From NCBI RefSeq assembly GCF_025128095.1, contig NZ_JAHLYT010000045.1, positions 80,610 through 144,609 of the forward strand: DNA of 64,000 nucleotides, given 5' to 3'. Of this stretch, positions 33,735 through 43,199 are shown piece after piece (positions within the stretch are counted from its first letter, which is position 1; the number at the start of each line of letters is the position of its first letter). Source of the DNA: Synechococcus sp. CS-1328. Its GTDB lineage: Bacteria; Cyanobacteriota; Cyanobacteriia; PCC-6307; Cyanobiaceae. Position numbers and translations under genes: made by a program. The notes under the pieces are model-generated. The model ran no database searches. It saw nothing but the letters and a program-made list of their open reading frames with translations, and was not told where the DNA came from.

Positions 33735-35144
33735 ATGAACGAGGCCAGCGGAACGGTCACCACCACGTTGGCCAACGGCACTCCGCTGGCCGACGTGGTC
33801 TCGCAGCAGTTGCTGCGCCTGCTGGAGGCTGGCAACTACGACGCCGTCAAGCTGTTGCTGCAGCCGGTGCAGGAGGTGGATGCGGCCGAGGCGATCGGGC
33901 TGCTGCCGCAGACCCTGCAGGCCCTGGCCTTTCGCCTGCTGCCCAAGGACGAAGCGATCGAGGTGTACGAGTACCTCGATCCGAGCGTGCAGCAGAGCCT
34001 GCTGGAGCGCCTGCGCTCCAGCGAGGTGCTGGAGCTTGTGGAGGAGATGTCGCCCGATGATCGGGTGCGGCTGTTCGACGAACTGCCGGCCAAGGTGGTG
34101 CGCCGCCTGCTGGTGGAACTGAGCCCGGCCGAACGGCGTGTCACCGCTCAGCTGCTGGGCTATGAGCCGGAAACGGCCGGTCGTCTGATGACGACCGAAT
34201 TCATCGATCTCAAGGAATTCCACAGCGCCGCTCAGGCGCTCAACATCGTGCGTCGCCGCGCCCGCGACACCGAGACCGTCTACAGCCTCTATGTGACCGA
34301 CGCCTCGCGGCACCTCACCGGCATCCTGTCGCTGCGGGATCTGGTGACGGCCGATCCCGACGACCGCATCGGCGATGTGATGACCCGCGATGTGGTGAGC
34401 GTCTCCACCGAGACCAACCAGGAGGAGGTGGCCCGGGCGATCCAGCGCTACGACTTTCTGGCCGTGCCGGTGGTGGACCGCGAACAGCGGCTGGTGGGGA
34501 TCGTCACGGTCGACGACGTGATCGACGTGATCCAGCAGGAGGCCACCCGGGACCTCTACGCCGCCGGCGCCGTGCAGGCGGGCGATGAGGACGACTACTT
34601 CCAGAGCAACCTGTTCACCGTGGCCCGTCGCCGCGTGGTGTGGTTGTCGGTGCTGGTGGTGGCCAATGGCTTCACCTCCGAAGTGATTGCCATGCAGGGG
34701 AAGGTGCTCCACCAAGTGGTGCTGCTGGCAGCCTTCATCCCGCTGCTGATCGGCACCGGCGGCAACGTGGGGGCCCAGAGCTCCACCGTGGTGATCCGGG
34801 GCCTCAGCACGCAGCGCATTCAGAGCCTGGGGCCCTGGCGCACGATTGTCCGCGAAGGCATTGCCGGCGCCTTGCTTGGTCTGCTGATGCTGGTGGTGGT
34901 GGTGCCCTGGGCCTGGTGGCGGGGCGAGGGACCGCTGGTGGGTCTGTCGGTGGGGATCAGCCTGCTGGCAATCACCACCCTGGCCGCCACGGCGGGCGCG
35001 GCCCTGCCGCTGTTGTTCGATCGACTGAAGCTGGATCCGGCCCTGATGTCGGCCCCTTTCATCACCACCGCCACCGACGTGGCCGGCGTGTTCATCTACC
35101 TGCAGACCGCGTCCTGGCTGCTGAGCTGGATGGGCCAGGGCTGA
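33735..35144 (+). CDS. mgtE: magnesium transporter MgtE
   Basis: A 469-residue Mg2+ channel of the inner membrane. The N-terminal domain (~residues 20-150) has the usual repeats (YEYLDPSVQQSLLERL, LLVELSPAERRVTAQLLGY). Two CBS domains follow (DLVTADPDDRIGDVMTRDVVSV and DRIQRYDFLAVPVVD-like), which close the gate at high Mg2+. Five membrane segments come last, with the pore motif GTGGNVGAQSSTVVIRGL near residue 340. ATG 33735. All domains are complete. It lies 39 nt upstream of the open frame leading to the sigma factor, on the same strand. Confidence 0.96.
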   Translation: MNEASGTVTTTLANGTPLADVVSQQLLRLLEAGNYDAVKLLLQPVQEVDAAEAIGLLPQTLQALAFRLLPKDEAIEVYEYLDPSVQQSLLERLRSSEVLELVEEMSPDDRVRLFDELPAKVVRRLLVELSPAERRVTAQLLGYEPETAGRLMTTEFIDLKEFHSAAQALNIVRRRARDTETVYSLYVTDASRHLTGILSLRDLVTADPDDRIGDVMTRDVVSVSTETNQEEVARAIQRYDFLAVPVVDREQRLVGIVTVDDVIDVIQQEATRDLYAAGAVQAGDEDDYFQSNLFTVARRRVVWLSVLVVANGFTSEVIAMQGKVLHQVVLLAAFIPLLIGTGGNVGAQSSTVVIRGLSTQRIQSLGPWRTIVREGIAGALLGLLMLVVVVPWAWWRGEGPLVGLSVGISLLAITTLAATAGAALPLLFDRLKLDPALMSAPFITTATDVAGVFIYLQTASWLLSWMGQG

Positions 35145-35258
35145 GCGGGTTGACGGTGCTGCCTGATCGGGCCTGGGCGGTTTTTGCTCCGATCCGACCG
35201 GCAGCTCCGACCTTTTCTGAGAGGAGTTCACAGTTCTTCAGGTTATGCTGACCAGATC

Positions 35259-36302
35259 GTGAAGTTCTGTGCCGTGGCCGTAGCCCTCTCGCTCGAAAAC
35301 GCCCCGGCTTCCAGGGTGGTGCCCTTGCCCGGCGGTCGTCCTGCCTCTCGCCCCGCTCCGGTCGATGGCGATCTGGTGCGCTCCTACCTGCGCGACATCG
35401 GCCGGGTGCCGCTGCTCACCCATGAGCAGGAGATCACCTTCGGCCGCCAGGTTCAGGAGTTGATGGCGCTCGAGGAGCTCGAGACCGATCTGGAGGGCAG
35501 CCTCGGCAGCAAGCCCAGCCAGTTGCAGCTCGCCGAGGCGGCGGGTCTGGATCCGGCTGTGCTGAAGCGGCGGCTGCACAACGGCCGCCGCGCCAAGGAG
35601 CGGATGGTGGCCGCCAACCTGCGCCTGGTGGTGAGTGTGGCGAAGAAGTACACCAAGCGGAACATGGAACTGCTGGATCTGATCCAGGAGGGCACGATCG
35701 GCCTGGTGCGCGGTGTCGAGAAATTCGACCCCACCCGCGGTTACAAGTTCTCCACCTACGCCTACTGGTGGATCCGCCAGGGGATCACCCGGGCGATTGC
35801 CGAGAAGAGCCGCACGATCCGCCTGCCGATCCACATCACCGAAACCCTCAACAAGCTCAAGAAGGGGCAGCGGGAGCTCAGCCAGGAGCTGGGCCGCACC
35901 CCCAGCGTCACCGAGCTGGCGGTGTTTGTCGAACTGCCGGAAGACGAGGTCAAGGACCTGCTCTGCCGTGCCCGCCAGCCCGTGAGCCTCGAGACCAAGG
36001 TGGGCGATGGCGAGGACACCGAACTGATCGACCTGCTGGCCGGCGATGGTGTGCTTCCTGAAGAGCTGGTGGATGGCGAGTGCCTGCGCGGTGACCTGCG
36101 GGCCCTGATCGATCGTCTGCCCGTCATCCAGGGCCGGGTGCTGAAGATGCGCTACGGCATCGATGTGGAGGAGCCGATGAGCCTCACCGGCATCGGACGG
36201 GTCCTGGGGATCAGCCGCGACCGGGTCCGCAATCTGGAGCGCGATGCCCTGGCCGGGCTGCGCCGCCTCAGTGAGGCGGTCGAGGACTACGTGGCCTGCT
36301 GA
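35259..36302 (+). CDS. RNA polymerase sigma factor, RpoD-like group 2
   Basis: A 347-residue sigma70-family factor. Region 1.2 is [22 protein letters not shown]; region 2 is [36 protein letters not shown] then the recognition helix [19 protein letters not shown]; region 3 follows, and region 4 ends in [30 protein letters not shown]. It lacks the acidic region 1.1 of the principal factor, which fits group 2, used in cyanobacteria for stress, light or circadian responses. Which of the sig genes it is cannot be decided. The proposed start is GTG 35259; GTG 35274 is another option and no ideal SD is seen. It converges on the glutamine-synthetase-like gene two bases away. Confidence 0.92.
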   Translation: MKFCAVAVALSLENAPASRVVPLPGGRPASRPAPVDGDLVRSYLRDIGRVPLLTHEQEITFGRQVQELMALEELETDLEGSLGSKPSQLQLAEAAGLDPAVLKRRLHNGRRAKERMVAANLRLVVSVAKKYTKRNMELLDLIQEGTIGLVRGVEKFDPTRGYKFSTYAYWWIRQGITRAIAEKSRTIRLPIHITETLNKLKKGQRELSQELGRTPSVTELAVFVELPEDEVKDLLCRARQPVSLETKVGDGEDTELIDLLAGDGVLPEELVDGECLRGDLRALIDRLPVIQGRVLKMRYGIDVEEPMSLTGIGRVLGISRDRVRNLERDALAGLRRLSEAVEDYVAC

Positions 36303-36304
36303 GC

Positions 36305-37705
36305 TCAGGCCTGGATTGGTGGCCACCAACAGGTGGTGGCGATCAGGTCCGCTTCCGAGAGCGTGGCGCTGCGGCGCAGCTCCGCCTCGCGGCTTTCGAT
36401 CACCGTGCGATGCAGGGTCTCTCCCATCACGCCCGCGAGCAGGTTGTCTCGGCGGAGATGTTCCACGGCTTCGCTCAGCTGGCGAGGCAGCCGGGCTGGA
36501 GCGGCAGTGGTCTGATCAACCGACTGGCGGGCGGGATCGCCGGCCACGGGCGGTGGCAGAGGGGTGGGATGGTCAATCCCATGGGCCATCACCGCCATCA
36601 GGGCGCCCAGCAGCAGGTAGGGATTGGCCGCGGCATCCACCACCTTCAGCTCCAGGTGGCTGCTCTCCTCGGCGCTGCCCGGGATCAGCCGCAGGGCAGC
36701 TTCCCGGTTTTCCACCCCCCAGACATGGAAGGGTGCTGCCCAGCGCCCTGGCACCAGGCGCCGGTAGGAGATCGCCAGCGGGCAGGTGATCGCCAGCAGG
36801 GCTGGCAGCCGCTCCAGCAGCGCTGCCAGGGCGCCCTGGCCTGGGGTGGTGAGGCCGCCCGGGCCGTCGCCGCCGCTGAACAGGGGCACGCCGCCCTGTT
36901 CGAGGCTGAGATGCACGTGGCCGCCGTTACCCACCCGCTCCGACGACACCATCGGGCTGAAGGAGGCCCGCCAACCGAAACGGAGACTCACCCGCTGGAT
37001 GATCAGCCGCGTGCAGACCAGCTGGTCGGCGGCCTGGAGCGGATCGGCCGCCGCCAGGGACAGTTCGAACTGGCTGGCGCCGTATTCCGGGTGGATCTGG
37101 AGCCAGGGCAGGCCGGCGGCGTCCAGGGCGGCGGTGATGGCGCTGAGGTAGTCGAGCCCCTCGATCAGGCGGTCGGCGCCATAGGGGCTGCCGCCGATCG
37201 TGGGGTTGAGGTAGCCGGCCACACCGGTGGGACTGCCCACCACCCACTCGATCTCGAACCCGGCGTTCACCGTTAGGCCCGCCGCTGCCGCCGCCTCGCT
37301 CTGGAGGCGGCAGAAACTGCGCTGGTCGGCCGCGTAGGGACTGCCGTCCTGCTCGAAGCGATCGCCGGCCAGCCAGCCCCAGCCGGCCTCCACATCCAGC
37401 AGCACCAGGCTGTCGAGATCCGGGATCAGCCGCAGGTCCCCATCCGGCCGGGCCAGGGACTGGAGGCCATCGATGCCGCCGGTGGCACCGAAGCCATCGG
37501 ACACCGGCGAGAAGCCCACCCCACTGGCGGCCACCTGCGGCAGCCGGGCCAGGGGGATCCCTTTGACCAGGGGCAGGCCGCCGTGATTCACGAAGGTGAT
37601 CGCCAGCTGGCGCAGGCCGCGTTGCTGCAGCTCCGGCAGCAGGCGCCTGGCGCGGGCCTCCGCATGCAGGGCGAGGCTCGGGTTGCGGCTCCCGGGGATG
37701 GCCAT
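36305..37705 (-). CDS. glutamine synthetase-like gamma-glutamyl ligase
   Basis: A 466-residue member of the glutamine synthetase fold. The metal and glutamate site segments are seen in order: GFEIEWVV, IHPEYGASQFELSLAAADP, SERVGNGGHVHLSL and ENREAALRLIPG, with the C-terminal LELKVVDAAANPYLLLGALMA. The lid and N-terminal beta-grasp are divergent from GlnA (ITFVNHGGLPLVKGI replaces the usual DxxG latch region), and the adenylylation-loop tyrosine is not evident. Related enzymes attach glutamate to polyamines, aromatic amines or alcohols, so ammonia need not be the substrate. ATG 37705. The neighbouring isochorismatase-like amidohydrolase, divergently transcribed, may act in the same nitrogen pathway; this is inference. 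Confidence 0.85.
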   Translation of the reverse strand: MAIPGSRNPSLALHAEARARRLLPELQQRGLRQLAITFVNHGGLPLVKGIPLARLPQVAASGVGFSPVSDGFGATGGIDGLQSLARPDGDLRLIPDLDSLVLLDVEAGWGWLAGDRFEQDGSPYAADQRSFCRLQSEAAAAAGLTVNAGFEIEWVVGSPTGVAGYLNPTIGGSPYGADRLIEGLDYLSAITAALDAAGLPWLQIHPEYGASQFELSLAAADPLQAADQLVCTRLIIQRVSLRFGWRASFSPMVSSERVGNGGHVHLSLEQGGVPLFSGGDGPGGLTTPGQGALAALLERLPALLAITCPLAISYRRLVPGRWAAPFHVWGVENREAALRLIPGSAEESSHLELKVVDAAANPYLLLGALMAVMAHGIDHPTPLPPPVAGDPARQSVDQTTAAPARLPRQLSEAVEHLRRDNLLAGVMGETLHRTVIESREAELRRSATLSEADLIATTCWWPPIQA

Positions 37706-37782
37706 GGGCAGGCAGGCTGGAACGTTCAGGATGGCGCCGCCGCCCTGCGCTCGTCAGCCTGGGCTAAGCACCAACGCCAGTG

Positions 37783-38415
37783 ATGGATCCCTCGCCCCTG
37801 CCTCCCAGGCCGCTGACTCCTGACCGTGCGCACACGACCGGCCAGAGGGCCCTGCTGCTGGTCGATCTGCAGAACGGCACCTGTGGGCCTGAGCTGGCAG
37901 CGCGGCGGCCGGCCTTCCTGGAGCGCTTCCAGGCCAGCACACTGCCGTGCGTGGAGCGGGCCCTGGCCCTGGCCCGGGAGCACCAGATCGAGGTGATTCA
38001 CACGGTGATCGCCAACCTCACCCGCGATGGCCGCGACCGCAGCCTCGATTATCAGCGCTGCGGCATGGGCTTTGCGCCGGGCTCCAGGGAGGCGCAGGTG
38101 ATTGCACCGCTCACCCCCGGCCCCGACGAGATCGTGCTGCCGAAGAGTTCCTCCTCCCCCTTCTCCTCCACGGTGCTCGACTATCTGCTGCGCAACCTCG
38201 GGGTGCGCGAGCTGATCGTGGCCGGTCTGCTCACGGATCAGTGCATTGATCACACCGTCAAGGACGCGGCCGATCGCGGCTACCAGGTGATCTGCCTGAC
38301 GGATGCCTGCCAGGCGGAAACACCGGAGCGCCATGGGGCCGCCCTGGCCTGTTTCCAGGGCTACGGTCGCCAGTGCAGCGTGGCGGAGTGGGCGGTTTCG
38401 CTGGGGAAGGCTTGA
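37783..38415 (+). CDS. isochorismatase-like cysteine hydrolase
   Basis: A 210-residue hydrolase of the isochorismatase superfamily, which includes nicotinamidase, N-carbamoylsarcosine amidase and related amidases. The triad is visible: Asp in LLLVDLQNG, Lys in IVLPKSSSSPF and Cys in GLLTDQCIDHTVKDA. The cis-peptide region before the Cys is normal. Because the Cys is present it should act on amides, unlike true isochorismatases. The specific substrate is not known. ATG 37783 is preferred over GTG 37780. It is divergent from the glutamine-synthetase-like gene with 77 nt between starts. Confidence 0.88.
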   Translation: MDPSPLPPRPLTPDRAHTTGQRALLLVDLQNGTCGPELAARRPAFLERFQASTLPCVERALALAREHQIEVIHTVIANLTRDGRDRSLDYQRCGMGFAPGSREAQVIAPLTPGPDEIVLPKSSSSPFSSTVLDYLLRNLGVRELIVAGLLTDQCIDHTVKDAADRGYQVICLTDACQAETPERHGAALACFQGYGRQCSVAEWAVSLGKA

Positions 38416-38441
38416 AGCCAGAGTGAGGCGACCACGGACGC

Positions 38442-40598
38442 TTGGTTCTGGCTTCCTCCGTTTCGACCCCCCGGCCGCCGCTGCACCGCAGGGCCTGGTT
38501 CTGGTGGCTCATCCTGCTGGCGATTTGGCTGTTGGCGACGCTGTGGGATCGCAGCTGGCTCGCTGCCGATCGTTCCATCCCGGACTGGGATGAGGCCGAC
38601 TACCTCAACAGCGCGGTGGACCACGGCCGGGCCCTTGGGCTGTTGCCCGGCGGTGGCTGGCCGGGCTGGGACGGGCTGCTGGATCTCTCCCCCAAGATTC
38701 CCCCCCTGGCCTCCCTGGTGAACGGCAGCGTCATGGCCCTGGTGGGGGATCGGCCGGATCAGGCGGTCGGCGGCCTGGCGGTGTGGCACGGCCTGTTGCT
38801 GGTGGTGGTGGCCTGCTGGGGGCGGCAGCTGGTGTCGCCCGGCTTCGGGCTGCTGGCCGCGGCCCTCACCGCCCTGCTGCCCGGCCTGGCCGAGCTGCGC
38901 CTGGTCTTCACCCTCGATCTGTCCCTGGCCGCCACCACGACTTTGGCGCTGTGGCTGCTGGGTCGCTGGCAGGCGCCCCAGGGTGGGCGGTGGCGTCAGA
39001 GCCTGCTGGCGGCCTTGGCGGTGGCCGCGGCGGTGCTGGTCAAGCAAAGCGCCCTGCTGGTGCTGCTCGGGCCCTGCTGCTGGGCGGCGTTGCGCGGATT
39101 GGGCCAGCCCGGCCGACGGCTGCAGGCGCTGGCGGCGCTGGCGCTGGTGCTGGCGGTCTGTATCCCCTGGCTGCACCACAACTGGATCACCACGATCGGT
39201 GGCACCAACCGGGCCGTGATCGAATCGGCGGCGGCGGAGGGGGATCCGGCCGTCTTCAGCCTGACCAGCCTGCTGTGGTACCCGCGGCTCTGGCCCCAGC
39301 AGCTGGGACTGCCCGTGCTGGCCATCGCCCTGATCGGTGGGCTGATCGGCCTGCTGCCCGTGCTGCGCGATCCCCAACGCCGTTGGGAACCCCTTCAGGC
39401 ACTGCGGCGACCCGTGCTCCAGCTGCCGTTGGGCTGGCCCTGGCTGATCGGCTGCAGCCTCTCTGGCTGGGTGCTGATCACCCTCAGCCCCAACAAGGAT
39501 CCCCGCTACATCGCGCCGCTGCTGCCGCTGCTGGCCCTGCTGCTGGCCCGTGGCTGGTGGAGCCTCGGCTTGGTCCTCAGACAGCGGGGCGGCGCGCGGC
39601 TGGCGGCCGCGGCTCTGGTCGCCGGCCTCGGCTCCACCGCCGCCGCCGTTGCCCAGCCGCGGGCAGACGCGATCGCCCGGCGCCAGGTGTCGCCGTTGCC
39701 GCAGGTGATGGCCACGCTCAACCGGATCCAGCCGGGCCAGCCGCTCACCCTGCTGGTGCTGCCCGGCGTCAGCGATCTCAACGACCACACCGCCACCTTC
39801 TACGGCCGTCTGCAGGGAGGCCAGGTGCTGGCCCGCAGCCTCGGCCGCAACCCCGCCGACCACGCGCTGGTGCTGCAGCGGGCCGAGTGGCTGCTGCTGG
39901 CCACGGGCGATCAGGGCCACCGCCGCGGCGTGGTGCGCCAGCTCAGCAGGCAGGTGCGCCAGGACGGTCGCTTCGAGCGGGTGGCGGAGTGGCCCTGGAG
40001 CAAGGGCCGCCAGGTGGAGCTGTGGCGCCGAACCCCGAGCGCACCGCCGGTGCCGCCCTTCGATCGCAGCTTCATCGCGATGGCGTCGGGACTTGCCGAT
40101 GGACCGCAGGGGCTGGCGCGGGTGTTCGAGGCGATCGGGCCCCAGCACCAGCTCGATGCCCATTTCCTCTACCAGCGCCGGGTGGAGGACTGGGCGCGCC
40201 AGCGCCTTGGCCGCGATCCCAACGACACCGAGGCCCTCTGGAGCCTCACCCTGCTCGCGATCCTGCAGGAGCGGCCGCAACAGGCGGAGCAATGGCTGGC
40301 GCGGCTGGAGCGGCTGCTGCCGGATAACCCCTGGCCCGCCGCCTACCGCAGCGCCGTGTTGCTGATCGACTGGAAGCCCTGGCCAGCGGGCCAGGTGGCC
40401 CGCACCCATCCCCGCCACGACCAGGAGCCGGTCCTGCAGGGTCTCGCCGATCTGGCCGCTGTGCTGGGGGGCGATCTCACGGCGATCGGCTCGGCCCGCC
40501 GCACGTTGCCGCAGGCCTATGCCCACATTGATCAGGCCCTCAAGGCCCCTCCAGGCAAGGCTCAATCGGCCGGCGCACCCCCCGGCCAGAAGCCATGA
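38442..40598 (+). CDS. membrane-bound glycosyltransferase (ArnT/PMT-like)
   Basis: A 718-residue polytopic enzyme of the GT-C class using polyprenyl-linked sugars at the periplasmic face. Membrane segment 1 is WFWWLILLAIWLLATLW, followed by the catalytic loop acidic pair IPDWDEADYLNSA. About ten further hydrophobic segments run to residue ~400, with LVFTLDLSLAATTTLALWLL and NKDPRYIAPLLPLLALL typical of the family. The last ~300 residues are soluble and contain TPR-like helices (EALWSLTLLAILQERPQQAEQWLARLERLLP). The start is uncertain; TTG 38442 begins the open frame and no ATG precedes membrane segment 1. It overlaps the next glycosyltransferase gene by ATGA. Confidence 0.82.
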   Translation: MVLASSVSTPRPPLHRRAWFWWLILLAIWLLATLWDRSWLAADRSIPDWDEADYLNSAVDHGRALGLLPGGGWPGWDGLLDLSPKIPPLASLVNGSVMALVGDRPDQAVGGLAVWHGLLLVVVACWGRQLVSPGFGLLAAALTALLPGLAELRLVFTLDLSLAATTTLALWLLGRWQAPQGGRWRQSLLAALAVAAAVLVKQSALLVLLGPCCWAALRGLGQPGRRLQALAALALVLAVCIPWLHHNWITTIGGTNRAVIESAAAEGDPAVFSLTSLLWYPRLWPQQLGLPVLAIALIGGLIGLLPVLRDPQRRWEPLQALRRPVLQLPLGWPWLIGCSLSGWVLITLSPNKDPRYIAPLLPLLALLLARGWWSLGLVLRQRGGARLAAAALVAGLGSTAAAVAQPRADAIARRQVSPLPQVMATLNRIQPGQPLTLLVLPGVSDLNDHTATFYGRLQGGQVLARSLGRNPADHALVLQRAEWLLLATGDQGHRRGVVRQLSRQVRQDGRFERVAEWPWSKGRQVELWRRTPSAPPVPPFDRSFIAMASGLADGPQGLARVFEAIGPQHQLDAHFLYQRRVEDWARQRLGRDPNDTEALWSLTLLAILQERPQQAEQWLARLERLLPDNPWPAAYRSAVLLIDWKPWPAGQVARTHPRHDQEPVLQGLADLAAVLGGDLTAIGSARRTLPQAYAHIDQALKAPPGKAQSAGAPPGQKP

Positions 40599-42418
40599 GC
40601 GTGTTCGAGCGCTTTGCTGCTGCTGCCCGCCGTGACGGTGGGGGCCTGAGTGGAATTGGCCGTGGTGGCCTTGCCCGTGGCGCAGTTGGGCGTGGAGATG
40701 GTGGCCGGATCCCTCTCTTGCTTGGCCTTCTCCTGCTCTGGGGTGTGGCGGTGCTGCTGGCCCTGGTGGGCCTGGGCAACCTGCCCTTGCGCGACTGGGA
40801 CGAGGGCATCGTGGCCCGGGTGGCCCTGGAGCTGAGCCAGGCCCCCCGCTACGGCGATCTGTTGCCCACCTACTGGGGCGAGCCCTACGCCAACAAGGCC
40901 CCGGGGCTGCATCTGCTGATCGCCCAGGCGGTGCAGCTCTGGCGCCTGTTGCCTGGCCAGGCTGCGGTCTCCAGCCTGCCTCCCGAATGGGTGGTGCGGC
41001 TGGTGCCGGCCCTGCTGTCCACCCTGGTGGTGCCCCTGGCGGGCCTGATCCAGTGGCAGTTGCGGCCGGGCCAGCGCCGTGCCGCCCTGGCCACGGCACT
41101 GATCCTGCTGTGCCTGTTGCCGGTGGCGCGCCATGGCCGCCTCGCCATGCTCGATGGCACCCAGCTCTCGGCCACGGCGCTGCTGTGGTGGAGCCTGTTG
41201 CAGGTGCGTGCGCCGCAGCGGCGGCTCTGGCGCTGGAGCGCCATCGCCGGCCTGGCCGGCAGCGCCCAGGTGCTGCTCAAGGCGCCACTGCTGCTGCCGG
41301 TGCTGGCGGTGGGGCTTCTGGCTCTGGCCTGCGATGGCGCCATGGACTGGCGCCGCTGGCGGGTGCTCGGCACTGGTCTGCTGCTGGGGCTGCTGCCTGG
41401 GCTGGGCTGGCATCTCTGGCATGCCCTGGCCCAGGGCAGTGCCGCCGCCTGGATGTGGTTCGGCGACGGGGCAGGGCGGGTTCTGCTCTCGGCCGGTGAA
41501 GGCAGCGATCTGGGTTGGCGTGTTCCCTTCACCGAGGTGCTCGAGGGCGGCTGGCCCTGGTTGCCGCTCTGGCCCTTCGCCATGGGGCTGGCCTGGCGCG
41601 AGCGTCATCGCGCCGCTGGCCGCTGGTTGCTGGTGCTGCAGCTGGGAATGGCGGCCACGGTGCTACCCCTGCGCACCCAGCTGCCCTGGTACAGCCATCC
41701 CCTCTGGCTGCCCTTCGCCCTGGTCTGCGGGCCGCTGCTGGCCTGGCTGATCGATCCGGCCGGTCAGCCCGTGGCGCCGCCGCTGCGCAGCGTGGTGCGT
41801 CGCATCCCCCTGCTCTGGATGGTGCTCGGGATGGCCGGCCTGTTGCTGGCCCTGGCCTCGGCCATCCCCCCGGCACTGCTGCCGCCAGGCTGGCCTTCGG
41901 CGGAAGCGCTGGCGCCCAATCGGATGATTCTGCTGGCCATGGGTGGAGGCTGGAGCCTGGGTGGCGCTCTGCTGCTGCGGGCCCGTGCCCCTGGGGGCCG
42001 CAGCCTGGGTGTCGCCGTGGTTGGGGCTGGGTCCGTGCTGGCCCTGCTGGTCCTGTTCTGCAGCCCGTTCTGGCTGTGGGAACTGAATGAAGCCTGGCCG
42101 GTGCGGCCGGTGGCGGCGCTGTTGCAGCGCCATCAGGTTGAGGCCGCCGGGATGTGGCGCCAGGATGCGCGCCCCAGCCTCAACTGGTACGCGGGCTTGC
42201 CGGTGCGTCGGCTGGCGAAGGCCCGGGATCTGCCGGCTGCCGGGCCCGGCGGCGGCGCCTGGGTGCTCAGCCAGGACGGCACCGCTTCTCCCGCCTGGGC
42301 CTGCCGGCCTGTCGACGTAGCCGGCGGCTGGCAGTTGCTGCGCTGTCGATCCAGCGACGACGCTGGCAAGGGTCGGCGCCACCCGCAGCGAGCCGAAGGC
42401 CAGGGGCATGGCCGTTAG
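40595..42418 (+). CDS. membrane-bound glycosyltransferase (ArnT/PMT-like), second copy
   Basis: A 607-residue GT-C enzyme. After a glycine/arginine-rich N-terminus comes membrane segment 1 (LLLGLLLLWGVAVLLALVGLG) and the periplasmic catalytic motif LRDWDEGIVARVALEL, then YWGEPYANKAPGLHLLIAQ, the classic ArnT/PMT loop. A second family motif is LPVARHGRLAMLDGTQL. About eleven membrane segments end near residue 500, followed by a small periplasmic domain. Likely role: transfer of a sugar from a polyprenyl phosphate to lipid A, a glycan or a protein. ATG 40595 overlaps the upstream stop as ATGA, so the two enzymes are coexpressed and may act in sequence. Confidence 0.9.
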   Translation: MSVFERFAAAARRDGGGLSGIGRGGLARGAVGRGDGGRIPLLLGLLLLWGVAVLLALVGLGNLPLRDWDEGIVARVALELSQAPRYGDLLPTYWGEPYANKAPGLHLLIAQAVQLWRLLPGQAAVSSLPPEWVVRLVPALLSTLVVPLAGLIQWQLRPGQRRAALATALILLCLLPVARHGRLAMLDGTQLSATALLWWSLLQVRAPQRRLWRWSAIAGLAGSAQVLLKAPLLLPVLAVGLLALACDGAMDWRRWRVLGTGLLLGLLPGLGWHLWHALAQGSAAAWMWFGDGAGRVLLSAGEGSDLGWRVPFTEVLEGGWPWLPLWPFAMGLAWRERHRAAGRWLLVLQLGMAATVLPLRTQLPWYSHPLWLPFALVCGPLLAWLIDPAGQPVAPPLRSVVRRIPLLWMVLGMAGLLLALASAIPPALLPPGWPSAEALAPNRMILLAMGGGWSLGGALLLRARAPGGRSLGVAVVGAGSVLALLVLFCSPFWLWELNEAWPVRPVAALLQRHQVEAAGMWRQDARPSLNWYAGLPVRRLAKARDLPAAGPGGGAWVLSQDGTASPAWACRPVDVAGGWQLLRCRSSDDAGKGRRHPQRAEGQGHGR

Positions 42419-42461
42419 GGTCCGTTCAGCTGATCAGGGCCGGGTGGCCAACGACCTGTCG

Positions 42462-43199
42462 ATGGAGGTGCAGAGCCTCTTCCCCCGCTATCTGCTCAAA
42501 GGCCGCCTGGCCGATTCCCAGCTCACCGGCCTGCTGCAGCTGGCTGAGCAGGTGCTGGCCGATCCGCGAGGCACCACCGATGCCTCGGTGAAGCTGGCCG
42601 GCCAGCTGGCCCTGCAGCGCGAGCTGGGTCCCCACTTCCCGGCCGTGGCTGAGCTCTGCGCCGATGTGATCCTGCCCGCCTGCGACCGCTGGATCAGCCA
42701 TGTGATGGACCAGCAGCCGCCCCAGGGCCGCGGGCCCTGGATTCCTGGGCGCTATGGGCTGCAGATGATCGATGTGTGGCTGAACGTGCAGCGCGCCGGC
42801 GACTACAACCCCACGCACACCCACGGGGGCAGCTTCTCGGGAGTGCTCTTCCTGAAGGTGCCCCCCCAGATCACTAGCGAGCGCTTCGATGGTCAGCTCT
42901 GCTTCCACGGTCCGGAGGAGTGGCACATCCAGAGCTTCCGCACCGGCATGGCCCACTACGTGCTGCCTGTGCCCGGTGAGTTCTACGTGTTTCCCGCCTG
43001 GCAGCCCCATTCAGTGGCCCCCTTCCGCGGCGAGGGGGAGCGCTGGTCGATGGCCTTCAACGTGGTGGCGGTGCCCCGGCCGGTGAATCAGCCTGGTGCC
43101 GCTGGCTTGGGTGTCGCTGCGCCAGGCAGGGCTGACCAGGCGCCGCCGGCGAATGTATCGCTCTCGATCGCCCGACCCCGGCCCGGTGGTTTCGGCTGA
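42462..43199 (+). CDS. putative 2OG-Fe(II) oxygenase (TIGR02466-like)
   Basis: A 245-residue protein starting at ATG 42462, the point where family similarity begins (MEVQSLFPRYLLKG); ATG 42408 would add 18 residues and overlap the glycosyltransferase gene. The double-stranded beta-helix shows NPTHTHGGSFSGVLFL and later FPAWQPHSVAPFRGEGERWSMAFNVV. The first motif supplies one or two iron ligands, the second the distal His and the 2-oxoglutarate-binding Arg. The usual HxD is not perfect (HTHGG), so activity needs testing. The last ~35 residues are low-complexity and overlap the start of mutY. The substrate is unknown. Confidence 0.75.
   Translation: MEVQSLFPRYLLKGRLADSQLTGLLQLAEQVLADPRGTTDASVKLAGQLALQRELGPHFPAVAELCADVILPACDRWISHVMDQQPPQGRGPWIPGRYGLQMIDVWLNVQRAGDYNPTHTHGGSFSGVLFLKVPPQITSERFDGQLCFHGPEEWHIQSFRTGMAHYVLPVPGEFYVFPAWQPHSVAPFRGEGERWSMAFNVVAVPRPVNQPGAAGLGVAAPGRADQAPPANVSLSIARPRPGGFG

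Noticed and set aside
38361..41099. 912-codon minus-strand open frame opposite the membrane glycosyltransferases
   Set aside because: Pro/Gln/Ala-rich shadow of two real membrane protein genes with clear family motifs.
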